DNA of 50,911 nt from an uncultured Prevotellaceae bacterium (lineage in GTDB: Bacteria > Bacteroidota > Bacteroidia > Bacteroidales > Muribaculaceae), in the NCBI GenBank assembly GCA_937916085.1, contig CALGGO010000096.1:1-50911 (forward strand). Direction: 5' to 3'. Of the stretch, positions 7,347 through 15,714 are shown in pieces (positions within the stretch are counted from its first letter, which is position 1; every line of letters starts with the position of its first letter). The translations under genes and the position numbers were made by a program. The notes under the pieces are model-generated. The model did not search any database. It was given only the letters and a program-made list of their open reading frames with translations, and was not told the origin of the DNA.

Positions 7347-8840
7347 TTATTTTACTGAGAAGTCGGCTTTGCGCATGTCGCCTTCGCGAGCGAGTGCGGT
7401 GTGGAATGCGAGAGCCACTTCGTTGTTCTGCATCACATGTCCCATCTTGCACACTTTGAGGTACTCGCGCAGCAATGGGCGATACACTGGATGTGCAGCC
7501 TTCTCGATAATTTCCTCGGCGGCCTGCACGGGGTCCTTGAAACGCAGGTCGGCCACGCCCTGGTCGGTGACGATGATGTCGGCGCTGTGGATAGTGTGGT
7601 CGATGTGTGTGCACATGGGCACAATGGTAGAGATGCAGTCATCTTTCTTGATTGACGGGCACATGAAGATGCTAGTGTAGGCGTTGCGGGTGAAGTCGCC
7701 GCTGCCGCCAATGCCGTTCATCAGCCTTGTGCCGCTCACGTGCGAGGAGTTGATGTTGCCAAAGATGTCGGCCTCGATGGCAGTGTTCATCGAGATGACA
7801 CCCAGGCGTCGAATCACCTCGGGGTTGTTGCTGATCTCGCTGGGTCGCATGAGCACCTTGTCGTGCAGCTTGTCGATGTTGGCAAAGAACTCGTCCATAG
7901 TGTCGTGAGCAAGGGTGAGCGAGCATGTGCTCACAAACTTGCAGTGGCCGTCGAGCAGCAGCTTGACGAATGTGTCTTGCATCACCTCGGTATATACCTC
8001 AAATGGTGGAATCTCGTCGCTCTCCTCGAGGCTGTCGAGCACGGCGTTGGCGATGTTGCCCACACCGCTCTGCAACGGCAGGAACGACTTGGGGATGCGG
8101 TCGTTCTTCATCTCGTTGATGAGGAATTGCACCACGTTGTGGCCAATCTTGCGAGTGGTGTCATCCACGGGAGTGAAGGCGTCGGCCTTGCCCAGGCGGA
8201 ACGAGGTCTTGACCACGCCCACCACCTTCTTGGGGTCAACGTGGGCTGTGGGTGAGCCGGCACGGTCGTGTGCTGAGTAGATGGGTATCTCGCGGCGATT
8301 GGGAGGGTCCAGGGGGATGTAGATGTCGTGCAGACCACGGATGCTCTCGGGCAGCTGGTCGTTGAGCTCGATGATGACCTTCTCGGCACACAGGAGCCAG
8401 GTGGGAGTGCAGCCCACCGAGGTGCCGAGCACGATTTCGCCATCGTCGCTGATGCACTGTGCCTCAACGATGGCGACATCCATCTTGCCGTAGTAATTGT
8501 AGCGGAACTCCTGCGAGAGTTCGCTCAAGTGGCGGTCGTTGTAGTGGATGGCGCCGCTGTTGATGGCCTTGCGCAGGTCGGGGTGCGACTGGTAAGGCGA
8601 GCGGTAGTTGATAGCCTCGGCGCGGGTGAGCTCGCCATCGATGAAGTCGTTGGTCGATGCTCCACTGAAGATGTTGATTTTAAACTCACGGCCTGCCTCA
8701 TGCTCGCGGCGAGCCTTGGCGGCGATGAAAGGTGCTACTGCCTTGGGGCAGCCAGGGGCGGTAAATCCCGATACGCCCACGTTGTCACCATTCTTGACAA
8801 ATTCGGCAGCCTCTTCGGCTGTAATGATAGGATAAATCAT
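7347..8840 (-). CDS. Acetyl-CoA hydrolase/succinate CoA-transferase family
   Basis: The protein has 497 residues, the usual size of the acetyl-CoA hydrolase/transferase family (AarC, Cat1, propionyl-CoA:succinate CoA transferase). The conserved region QSGVGNIANAVLDSL is followed by EVYTEVMQD, whose Glu (about 285) is the catalytic residue that forms the glutamyl-CoA ester. A glycine-rich GGSGDFTRNA segment follows near residue 388, and HADIIVTDQG-like sequence (HSADIIVTDQG) nearer the end. In a fermenting Bacteroidales the likely job is moving CoA between succinate and acetate or propionate in succinate/propionate formation. It is cytoplasmic and monocistronic. Substrate preference cannot be read from sequence alone. 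Confidence 0.93.
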   Translation of the reverse strand: MIYPIITAEEAAEFVKNGDNVGVSGFTAPGCPKAVAPFIAAKARREHEAGREFKINIFSGASTNDFIDGELTRAEAINYRSPYQSHPDLRKAINSGAIHYNDRHLSELSQEFRYNYYGKMDVAIVEAQCISDDGEIVLGTSVGCTPTWLLCAEKVIIELNDQLPESIRGLHDIYIPLDPPNRREIPIYSAHDRAGSPTAHVDPKKVVGVVKTSFRLGKADAFTPVDDTTRKIGHNVVQFLINEMKNDRIPKSFLPLQSGVGNIANAVLDSLEESDEIPPFEVYTEVMQDTFVKLLLDGHCKFVSTCSLTLAHDTMDEFFANIDKLHDKVLMRPSEISNNPEVIRRLGVISMNTAIEADIFGNINSSHVSGTRLMNGIGGSGDFTRNAYTSIFMCPSIKKDDCISTIVPMCTHIDHTIHSADIIVTDQGVADLRFKDPVQAAEEIIEKAAHPVYRPLLREYLKVCKMGHVMQNNEVALAFHTALAREGDMRKADFSVK

Positions 8841-8897
8841 TTTTCTTCTTGATTTAGTTTATGTGATGTTGTTTTGTGTTATTCTCAAAAAAACCGT

Positions 8898-8906
8898 GCA
8901 AAGTTA
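8898..8906 (-). promoter_or_regulatory. -7 box for the CoA transferase
   Basis: TAACTTTGC on the minus strand fits the Bacteroidetes -7 consensus, about 57 nt before the start codon. No clear TTTG box is seen at 19-21 nt. Confidence 0.55.
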
Positions 8907-8982
8907 CACATTATTTTTAAAAGGGAATAAAGGAATTAGAGGAATTAAACGAGGAAAAGGAAATAAATCCAAAATTGATGAA

Positions 8983-9017
8983 AAAACCTGCACTGTCTGT
9001 AGCAGAGTGCAGGTTTT
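8983..9017 (-). terminator. Terminator of the BspA-like gene
   Basis: A 12-bp stem (8983-8994 AAAACCTGCACT with 9006-9017) and an 11-nt loop are followed on the minus strand by TTTTTTCATC. It lies about 60 nt after the stop codon at 9080. Confidence 0.85.
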
Positions 9018-9079
9018 CTTGTTTTTTAGTTAACAAAGGTTTAGAAGCGGTAGCCATTGGCTATTTGGGCTGAACATCA

Positions 9080-12000
9080 TCAGTTGCTTAACAAGATGGT
9101 GTAAACCGCTGTGACATCGGCGGCTGTGATGTCGCCGTCGCCGGTCTGGTCGCCATTGACGATATGCGAATAGTCGTTATTAAGCAGTACGTCATAGAGC
9201 GCGGTCACATCGGCGGCTGTAACCTGGCCATCGCCGTTCACATCGCCAGGCATGCCGCCGCTAGCCTTGGGGTACAGGGTGGTATATACCTCGCTCTTGC
9301 CGCTTGCCTCGCTGCTGCTGAGCTTGAGGTAGGCACTTCCGGCACGGGTGGTGTAGCTAGAGGTTGGCTTGACGAAGCGCAGATTAGTTGGATAGCGATA
9401 CTCCCAGTAGTATCCCACCGTCTGATTATATACATCGACCGACGTGGGAGTTGCCACCAGGTAGTTGGTTGCCGGTGCCGAGACGCTGGTAGTGGGGCGA
9501 CTGATGCGAACCTCACTGCCAACAGTAAGGTCCACCAGTAGCATACCAGTGCTGGCTGGGGCCTGATTGAGCTTGGTGAGCCTTACCTCCTTGCCAGTGT
9601 CGCTCTTGGTGTAGTCGCTGGCATAGTAAGCGTTGACGTTACTACCCGAGAGGTTGGTGGGCAGCACCGAGCTGAACATCTGTGTGGCGGCGTAGGGCTT
9701 GATCCAGGGCGCAAGTTTGTCGCCATAGGATGAGCTCCAGGAGTTGGCTTTTGTCAAGTAGCTGTTGGCACGCTCGTTGGGAACCCACACGGTGCCTATG
9801 CTCGAGCTCCACACATAATTTCCCATCGTTGGCATTGCCACGTCGGGGAAGAAGAGTGAGCCTAAGGTCGAATTGTAGAACGCATAAGCCTCAATAGTGG
9901 TCACCGAGCTTGGAATCTTCACCTCACCCGTGATTTTACTGTTGTAGAACGCATCGTGACCGATGAATGTGAGTCCGCTGGGCAGCACCAGGTTGTTGAC
10001 AGCATAGTCACTGCTGCGGAAGGCACTCTGCCCGATGCGGGTCACCGTTGCGGGAATATTGCCACCGGTGTACTTGCAGCCGTAGAGCAGGGAGTCGCCA
10101 ATCTCGGTGATGAGATACTTGCGCTGGTCGCTATTGACCGTCTTGTCGATCTCATAGGTTGCGAAGTCATAATTTCTGGCAGAGCTAACAGTCTTGATAT
10201 TAGGATGATATACATACTTCGCCGTGCCGTCATAGGTAGTGCCGTTGTAGGTGGTTGAGGAGTTGCTGAGAATGGTCAAGAAATAGGAGCCATTATCATA
10301 GTTATTATACCAGCAATAGTCGTAGGCACCGGCAGTGATGTAGCTGGCGCGGCTGCTGAACGAGCCGTTCTGCTTATATTGGTTTACCACGCCTGTAGGG
10401 ACAAGGATTTTGCAGGTGGCAGGCACATCAGTCAGGTCAAACGAAAAAGAGTAGAAAGCGGTGGTATTCTTGTTCAACACCAGCTCGGTGAGTGTGGTGG
10501 TGCCGGTGCAGAAAGAGCCATACCAGCCGCTAACGGAGCCAGGCACAATGAGTCGGCTATAATTTCCATGTGCAAACGAATGTGACCCAATAGCTGAAAC
10601 GCCATAGGGCAATGCCACGGTTCCTGAGAGCGACGCTCCGTCGAAGGCATAATTCATGATGCGCCTCAGGTTGTGGGTGAAGGCATAGGAGGTGACGGCT
10701 TGGTTCTGGAACGCATAAGCACCAATGGTATCGACATTCACACAGCCCGCAACGGTGAAGCCTGCGGTGCGGTTGTTGAAGGCGTCATCGCCAATGCGGT
10801 TCACCACATAGGTCTTGCCGCCAATGGACACACTGGCAGGCACGGTGACTGTGTAGGGACCATCGCTATAACCACTTACACCATTGCACACCAGTCGTGC
10901 CCGTCCGCCATAGGAGTTGCCATCGGCACCGGTGCAACTGGCGTTGCTTGTCACTGAGTAATGATAATAAGTTGAGGCAGGTGACAAGTTTGGATAGTCG
11001 TAGGCCTGACGACCATTGTAGTTGACATATCTAAATCCTGTCCAGCCGGCACTTGAATAGGTTGACTCCTTGCCGTAGGGGATATAGAGGTGCATACTAG
11101 AGTTGGTGCCAAAGTAATTGCTTGCCGTGACTGTGGGCGGGTTGTCCATGTTGCAGTAGATGTAGTTATTGCTCTTGGTGCCAGCGAACACGCGGTCGTT
11201 GCTCAAGCTGGTAACCGAGCTGGGGATGCGCACAAAGTCCAGAAGGGAGGTATTGGCAAAAGCTCCTGTGTTAATTGTTTTCACGCCGTAAGGCAGCATG
11301 GCTTTAGTGATTTTTGTGCAATTAGCATGACTCCAGTCCCACACGGTAATAAGGGTGGAAGGATAACTCACCGCGCCACTCTTGGCATTGGGCACTTTGT
11401 ATAAGTAGGTTTGGCCCTTGCTGTACAAGCAATCATCATAGATAGAGTAAGTATTGCTTCCCGATGCCAGCTCAAATTTTGCCAACGAAGTGAAATACTG
11501 GAAAGAATTGGTGGTGAAATTGAAGCTGGAGCTTGGCAGCACCAGTCGGGTGACATTTTGCACTCCTGAGTTTTCATACTGTGAATTAAAAAACTTGAGA
11601 TTGGTCAGTGCTGTCAGGTCTATGGTCTTGAGAGTGGTCTGGCCCTGGAAGGCTCCCTGGCCAATGGTGTCGATCTCAAAGGGCACACTATTCGAGGGAT
11701 AGTAAGTGTGGTCGGTGGGCTTATAAAGAGTGCCACCGCTGGTGTTAGTAGCGTCGGTTGAGATATATCCGGTGAGGGTAGCACTACGTGTCACTGAAGG
11801 TCCATCTACGTCGGGCCAGCCTATGCAGTAGGCACCGCCGTCAACAAACCATATATCGAAGGCATAGGCAGAATAATTGACGTTGGCAAACTGTGTGAAC
11901 CCCGTCTGCGCCTTGTACTGAGCGGGAGTCTTGCGCGAGGGATAGGGGATGTACAGGTTCATGCCGCTCTTGCTTGGGAAAGCATCAGATGCCACACCAC

Positions 12001-12433
12001 TTGCTGGGAAAGAGAAGCCGGCGTAGTAAACACTAGCTAATGCCGTGCAGCCATTGAAGGCGTTGGTACCGATGCCCCTAACCGAACTTGGCAGGCGCAC
12101 GTAGGTTATTCCCGTGCAGCCTTTAAACGAGTTACCCTCGATGTTAAGCACACCAAAGCGCATTTCCACGTACACGATGTTGGTACAGTTCATAAACGAA
12201 TTGGCGTCGATGCCACGCACGCGATAGGTGGTGCCACTATAGGTCACACTCGAGGGAATGACGACACCGAGGTTCTGCTTTCCTCGGGCTTCTGCTGTCA
12301 AGCCAGTGCAATAGACGTTGGCGCCATACACCTTGTACATCAGGTCACCTACCGAGAACTCTTGGGCTGCAGTGCCCAACGCCGTTGCCGCCATGAGCAC
12401 AACGGTAAAGATTTTAAGTAGTTTTGATCTCAT
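9080..12433 (-). CDS. BspA-like leucine-rich-repeat protein with dockerin-like C-terminus
   Basis: The protein has 1117 residues. A signal peptide (MRSKLLKIFTVVLMAATALGTAAQ) is followed by many LRR_5/BspA-type repeats of the pattern I-x-x-x-A-F-x-x-C/N-x-x-L-x-x-V-x-L-P-S-S-V, for example around residues 70-135, 255-300, 380-420 and 790-870. A region of unclear fold follows (about 900-1050). The end carries two calcium-binding dockerin-like repeats, DVNGDGQVTAADV and DQTGDGDITAADV. BspA-type proteins are cell-surface or secreted adhesins of anaerobes and often bind host or microbial partners. No cohesin or typical T9SS sorting domain is seen here, so what the dockerin part binds is open. The gene is monocistronic with its own terminator. 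Confidence 0.9.
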   Translation of the reverse strand: MRSKLLKIFTVVLMAATALGTAAQEFSVGDLMYKVYGANVYCTGLTAEARGKQNLGVVIPSSVTYSGTTYRVRGIDANSFMNCTNIVYVEMRFGVLNIEGNSFKGCTGITYVRLPSSVRGIGTNAFNGCTALASVYYAGFSFPASGVASDAFPSKSGMNLYIPYPSRKTPAQYKAQTGFTQFANVNYSAYAFDIWFVDGGAYCIGWPDVDGPSVTRSATLTGYISTDATNTSGGTLYKPTDHTYYPSNSVPFEIDTIGQGAFQGQTTLKTIDLTALTNLKFFNSQYENSGVQNVTRLVLPSSSFNFTTNSFQYFTSLAKFELASGSNTYSIYDDCLYSKGQTYLYKVPNAKSGAVSYPSTLITVWDWSHANCTKITKAMLPYGVKTINTGAFANTSLLDFVRIPSSVTSLSNDRVFAGTKSNNYIYCNMDNPPTVTASNYFGTNSSMHLYIPYGKESTYSSAGWTGFRYVNYNGRQAYDYPNLSPASTYYHYSVTSNASCTGADGNSYGGRARLVCNGVSGYSDGPYTVTVPASVSIGGKTYVVNRIGDDAFNNRTAGFTVAGCVNVDTIGAYAFQNQAVTSYAFTHNLRRIMNYAFDGASLSGTVALPYGVSAIGSHSFAHGNYSRLIVPGSVSGWYGSFCTGTTTLTELVLNKNTTAFYSFSFDLTDVPATCKILVPTGVVNQYKQNGSFSSRASYITAGAYDYCWYNNYDNGSYFLTILSNSSTTYNGTTYDGTAKYVYHPNIKTVSSARNYDFATYEIDKTVNSDQRKYLITEIGDSLLYGCKYTGGNIPATVTRIGQSAFRSSDYAVNNLVLPSGLTFIGHDAFYNSKITGEVKIPSSVTTIEAYAFYNSTLGSLFFPDVAMPTMGNYVWSSSIGTVWVPNERANSYLTKANSWSSSYGDKLAPWIKPYAATQMFSSVLPTNLSGSNVNAYYASDYTKSDTGKEVRLTKLNQAPASTGMLLVDLTVGSEVRISRPTTSVSAPATNYLVATPTSVDVYNQTVGYYWEYRYPTNLRFVKPTSSYTTRAGSAYLKLSSSEASGKSEVYTTLYPKASGGMPGDVNGDGQVTAADVTALYDVLLNNDYSHIVNGDQTGDGDITAADVTAVYTILLSN

Positions 12434-12499
12434 AATGCATTATGTTTTTAAAAAATTAATAATATTGGGTTCACTAAAAGGCAATACGTTATTATTCAT

Positions 12500-12508
12500 G
12501 CAAAAATA
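12500..12508 (-). promoter_or_regulatory. -7 box for the BspA-like gene
   Basis: TATTTTTGC on the minus strand is 67 nt before the start codon. The -33 box is only loosely matched. Confidence 0.45.
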
Positions 12509-12549
12509 CAAAAAATTAATTAAAAAACAAGAAAATCGTCAAAAAAATA

Positions 12550-12579
12550 AAAAAATGCCCATTTTTGTGGGCATTTTTT
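12550..12579. terminator. Terminator downstream of frr
   Basis: A 12-bp stem (AAAAAATGCCCA, 12550-12561, with 12568-12579) has a 6-nt loop and A/T runs on both sides. On the minus strand it stands about 105 nt after the frr stop codon. Confidence 0.75.
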
Positions 12580-12683
12580 CAAAATTTCTCCAAATAAATA
12601 GCGAAGCGTTAAGTGCAAACGTCTGTCGTGTCAAGTAGTGCAAGCGACAGCTTGTTCAAAAACTCTTAACTCTTGCCTCCCCT

Positions 12684-13244
12684 TTACACGGTGAGTATCT
12701 CTTTCTCCTTGGCGGCGAACACCTCGTCGATTTTCTTCAAGAACTTGTCGTGGAGTTTCTGAACTTTCTCCTCGCCATCCTTCTGGGCATCCTCGGGCAT
12801 ACCGTTCTTCACGGCTTTCTTCAAGCCCTCAATCATCTCGCGGCGGGCGTTGCGCACACTCACCTTTGCCTTCTCGGTCTCGGCCTTGGCATCCTTCACG
12901 AGTTGCTTGCGGCGCTCCTCGGTCAGTGGCGGGAAGTTGAGGCGGATAATCTCGCCGTTGTTCTCAGGCGTGATGCCTATGTTGGAGTCGAGAATCGCCT
13001 TCTCGATAACCTTAATCATAGGTTTCTCCCATGGGGTGATAGTGATGCTGCGAGCATCGGGAACGGCAACGTTAGCGACATTGGCGATGGGCATCATCGA
13101 GCCATAATACTCCACCTTCACTGGCTCCAGGATTTTGGGGTTAGCCTTGCCGGCGCGCACGCGCGACAAGGTGTCGTCAAGATAAGCCACAGCCTCGTTC
13201 ATCCTCTTCTCGGCTGCGTCAAGATAAGTTTTTACGTCTTCCAT
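12684..13244 (-). CDS. frr: Ribosome recycling factor
   Basis: The protein has 186 residues, the full length of the family. The N-terminus carries the helix with LSRVRAGKANPKILEPVKVEYYGSM split around R-x-G-R/K-A, then the hallmark stretch NVAVPDARSITITPWEKPM and the C-terminal bundle NFPPLTEERRKQLVKDAK. With EF-G it splits the post-termination ribosome complex so that subunits can be used again. It is cytoplasmic and essential. Here it stands alone on the minus strand, between the M16 peptidase and the BspA-like gene, not beside pyrH as in many bacteria. Confidence 0.97.
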   Translation of the reverse strand: MEDVKTYLDAAEKRMNEAVAYLDDTLSRVRAGKANPKILEPVKVEYYGSMMPIANVANVAVPDARSITITPWEKPMIKVIEKAILDSNIGITPENNGEIIRLNFPPLTEERRKQLVKDAKAETEKAKVSVRNARREMIEGLKKAVKNGMPEDAQKDGEEKVQKLHDKFLKKIDEVFAAKEKEILTV

Positions 13245-13291
13245 AATGTGTGTATTTTTAGTGATTAATATTCATTCTTGATTTCAAGCGA

Positions 13292-13325
13292 CAAAAATAA
13301 TTATTTTTTTTAGTTTCGTCGCAAA
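13292..13325 (-). promoter_or_regulatory. Probable frr promoter
   Basis: On the minus strand TATTTTTG (13292-13299) has TTTG (13322-13325) 22 nt upstream, slightly longer than the usual 19-21. The start codon is about 48 nt downstream. Confidence 0.5.
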
Positions 13326-13412
13326 AAAAATGCCAAAAAGTGATTTTTAGTCCTTTGTTCTGTATGTAGTCCTGTATGTTGCGATGCCATCGCAACACAC
13401 GAGACCCCATTT

Positions 13413-14642
13413 TCACCTGAGGGTGAGCACTGAGCATTTCTCCATTGTGAGCTGCTGGGCGGCGTGCTGCAACTGCTCGGGAGTGACGCTGAGGATGCAG
13501 TCGATGTTGTCCTCAAGGGTGCTCACACGATTATAGTAGAGCAGTCCCCTACCCGCTCCCATTGCCAAGAACTCGGCATTGTCGCTAGCGACTAGTAGTT
13601 GCCCGCTGTACTGCCGCTTGTAGGCGTCGAGGCGGCGGTAGCTCAGCGGCGACTGCGCCAGCGAGTCGATGGTGTTGCCAATGAGGTGAAGGGCTTTCTT
13701 TAGCTTTTCATGCTCGCAGCCTAAATAGATCTGTATCATTCCGCAGTCGGCGAAGGTCACGAGCGACGACTCCACAGTATATACCAGCCCGCGCTTCTCT
13801 CTCAAGCTCACATTCAAGAGCGAGTTCATGCCCGGACCGCCCAAGATATTGTTGAGCAGCGACATGGCGAAACGCTGGTCGTCGAACATCCCCGCCACTC
13901 TCGCACCAACTATGGTGTGAGACTGGTGCAGCCCCAAATCCACCACCTTGCGCTGCGGCTCAAGGACGGCAGGAGCTTTGCGCTTGATGCCTCGCTTGGC
14001 GTGGGACAATATGCTGAAATATCTCTCGGCAAGACGGAACACCTTCTCGGCTGGCGTGTTGCCAAGTGAGAAGAAGACCATATTCGACGGAACATACAGG
14101 CGTTTGAGCCAGTCCAAGCAATGCCCCGAGGTGAGCCGCCGCAGGTCCTTCTCCTCGCCTAAGATATTGTGACCAAGCTGACTGCCGGCGAGCAGCATAT
14201 CTTCAAAGTCGTCATACACCGCCTCGCTCGGTGAGTCGCGGTAGCTCGCCACCTCCTCAAGCACCACGTCGAGCTCGGTGGAGAGCTCATGCTCGGGGAA
14301 GACGGAGTTCTCCACCAGGTCGGCAATCAGCTCCACGGCACGCTCCAGATGCTCCACAGGGAAGATGCAGTAGAGCATCGTGCTCTCCTTGGTGGTGTAG
14401 GCGTTGAGCTCACCGCCCACCTGCTCCATACGGTTGTTGATGCGAGTGAAGGAGCGCCGCTTGGTGCCCTTGAAGATGGTGTGCTCCACAAAGTGAGCAA
14501 GCCCATACTGTCCCTCGCTCTCGTCGCGGCTGCCAGCGTTCACCGCCAGCCCGCACCATGCCACCGGCGAGTTGCGCTGCACATGCACCACCCGCAAGCC
14601 GTTACCAAGAGTGTGAAGAAATATATTTTCGTTTTTTTGCAT
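13413..14642 (-). CDS. M16-family zinc peptidase
   Basis: The protein has 409 residues, the size of single-unit M16B peptidases. The inverted zinc motif HFVEH lies at residues 50-54 in the context LAHFVEHTIFKGT, and the third ligand is expected at the Glu pair in ELDVVLEEVASYRDSP (about 129-130). The C-terminal half has the R/Y region typical of the family (LLNNILGGPGMNSLLNVSLREKRG, in part LREKRGLVY). No signal peptide is visible, so it is probably cytoplasmic, where such enzymes degrade peptides or process proteins. It follows frr on the same strand, 168 nt upstream of that gene's start, so the two probably have separate promoters. Confidence 0.93.
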   Translation of the reverse strand: MQKNENIFLHTLGNGLRVVHVQRNSPVAWCGLAVNAGSRDESEGQYGLAHFVEHTIFKGTKRRSFTRINNRMEQVGGELNAYTTKESTMLYCIFPVEHLERAVELIADLVENSVFPEHELSTELDVVLEEVASYRDSPSEAVYDDFEDMLLAGSQLGHNILGEEKDLRRLTSGHCLDWLKRLYVPSNMVFFSLGNTPAEKVFRLAERYFSILSHAKRGIKRKAPAVLEPQRKVVDLGLHQSHTIVGARVAGMFDDQRFAMSLLNNILGGPGMNSLLNVSLREKRGLVYTVESSLVTFADCGMIQIYLGCEHEKLKKALHLIGNTIDSLAQSPLSYRRLDAYKRQYSGQLLVASDNAEFLAMGAGRGLLYYNRVSTLEDNIDCILSVTPEQLQHAAQQLTMEKCSVLTLR

Positions 14643-14702
14643 TAAATTTCAAAAATGTATGAATTATTAGTAAGTAAATATACTAAAGGGATTTATAATC
14701 GT

Positions 14703-14783
14703 CCGTGCCACTTTTTCAAGCGACTTTTTGACTACCCGTGCCACTTTTTCAAGGGACTTTTCGACTACCCGTGCCACTTTTCT
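14703..14783. repeat. 33-nt tandem repeat, 2.5 units
   Basis: Units start CCGTGCCACTTTTTCAAG at 14703, 14736 and 14769 (the last one partial). The only differences between the first two are two or three single-base changes. It lies between the M16 gene and the repressor gene, in a 259-nt gap without a gene. Confidence 0.85.
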
Positions 14784-14870
14784 CTAAAAAATCACTCTGC
14801 AAAAGCATAGGATTATTTCAGAAAAAACAAGTTTTTACCCTCAAAAAATTTTAATCTCATTCGTACTTCA

Positions 14871-14897
14871 CACTTAACACTTTACACTTAACACTTA
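14871..14897. repeat. Heptamer-like array (CACTTAA type)
   Basis: About four 7-nt units related to CACTTAA. It is the reverse complement of the GTTAAGT array at 26184-26218. It abuts the stop codon of the repressor gene. Confidence 0.7.
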
Positions 14898-14901
14898 GTT
14901 T

Positions 14902-15600
14902 TTACATTCTCGTATCGACGTGGATGATGTTTTGCACGAACATGAGGTCGCGGATTTCTTCTCGGTAGATTGTCATGTCGTCGTAGCGCTTGTTCTCGCT
15001 GCGCAGAATCACCATCGAGGGGTCGTCGTGACGGCGGATGTACTTTACCATGCGGTAGTCGTCGAGGATGACGACATAAATCTGCCCCCAGAAAATCTGA
15101 CGCAGGTTACTAAGCTCACGCACAGCGATATAGTCGCCGTTGCGGATGACCGGGCTCATAGAGTCGCCACTCACGCGCACGATGCGGCACTGCGAGCTCG
15201 TCATGTCGGGGAGGTCAACAAAGCCCACTATCTGGTCGTCGGTAAACATGCGCGCCTGGGGCAGATAGCCCGCTGTCACGTCGATGTCATAGACCGGCGT
15301 GCCGCGCTTTGTCACCACCGCGTTGGGCTCGGTGACGATACGTGTGTCGGGCATCGTGACAAGTTGTTGTGGCTGCTGCTTGGCAAACGGCAGGTCCTCG
15401 CCAGTCTCCAGCCACTGCTTCGACACCCCGAGGTTCACCACAATCTTGTTAATCAGCGCCTCGCTCATCGCCAAGCGACCGTTGAGATACTTCGACAAGT
15501 TTGACGTGTCGATATCAATCTTCTGAGCAAAATCCACCTGACGGTAGTTCAACTCCTTCATTAAGAACTTAATACGTTCGGCTACTGCGTTGTTGTCCAT
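14902..15600 (-). CDS. S24/LexA-like repressor with autocleavage domain
   Basis: The protein has 232 residues. Residues 1-65 form an XRE-type helix-turn-helix (VDFAQKIDIDTSNLSKYLNG). The C-terminal half is an S24 peptidase fold: the nucleophile is Ser147 in SGDSMSP, the general base Lys186 in RMVKYI. A plausible self-cleavage bond is Ala110-Gly111 in DVTAGYLP. This architecture is that of CI/LexA-like repressors that cleave themselves on RecA filament formation or other stress. No phage genes lie around it, so it may control a chromosomal stress response or simply itself. A near-perfect inverted repeat at 15620-15652 covers both promoter boxes just upstream, which strongly suggests autorepression. 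Confidence 0.92.
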   Translation of the reverse strand: MDNNAVAERIKFLMKELNYRQVDFAQKIDIDTSNLSKYLNGRLAMSEALINKIVVNLGVSKQWLETGEDLPFAKQQPQQLVTMPDTRIVTEPNAVVTKRGTPVYDIDVTAGYLPQARMFTDDQIVGFVDLPDMTSSQCRIVRVSGDSMSPVIRNGDYIAVRELSNLRQIFWGQIYVVILDDYRMVKYIRRHDDPSMVILRSENKRYDDMTIYREEIRDLMFVQNIIHVDTRM

Positions 15601-15619
15601 AGTAATTTGATTTATTTTG

Positions 15620-15654
15620 TGGCAAAATTACCACAAATTTGGTAATTTGCCAAA
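15620..15654 (-). promoter_or_regulatory. Promoter and operator of the S24 repressor gene
   Basis: On the minus strand TTTG (15651-15654) and TAATTTTGC (15622-15630) are 20 nt apart. The inverted repeat TGGCAAAATTACCA (15620-15633) with TGGTAATTTGCCA (15640-15652) and a 6-nt spacer covers the -7 box with one arm and overlaps the -33 box with the other. Confidence 0.8.
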
Positions 15655-15680
15655 TTATTCTCAACACTTTTTGTGTAAAA

Positions 15681-15713
15681 AGTGAAGAAAAAAGAACCGT
15701 ACCCATTTCTTCA
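15681..15713. repeat. Decayed copy of the GTGAAGAAAAAGG hairpin element
   Basis: AGTGAAGAAAAAAGAACCGT resembles the element at 7227-7259. Here only TGAAGAAA (15683-15690) with TTTCTTCA (15706-15713) still pair. It lies directly after the Fic stop codon. Confidence 0.55.
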
Positions 15714-15714
15714 T

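Noticed and set aside
12600..12680. Possible small RNA between frr and the terminator
   Set aside because: Only a short imperfect dyad is seen, with no promoter box.
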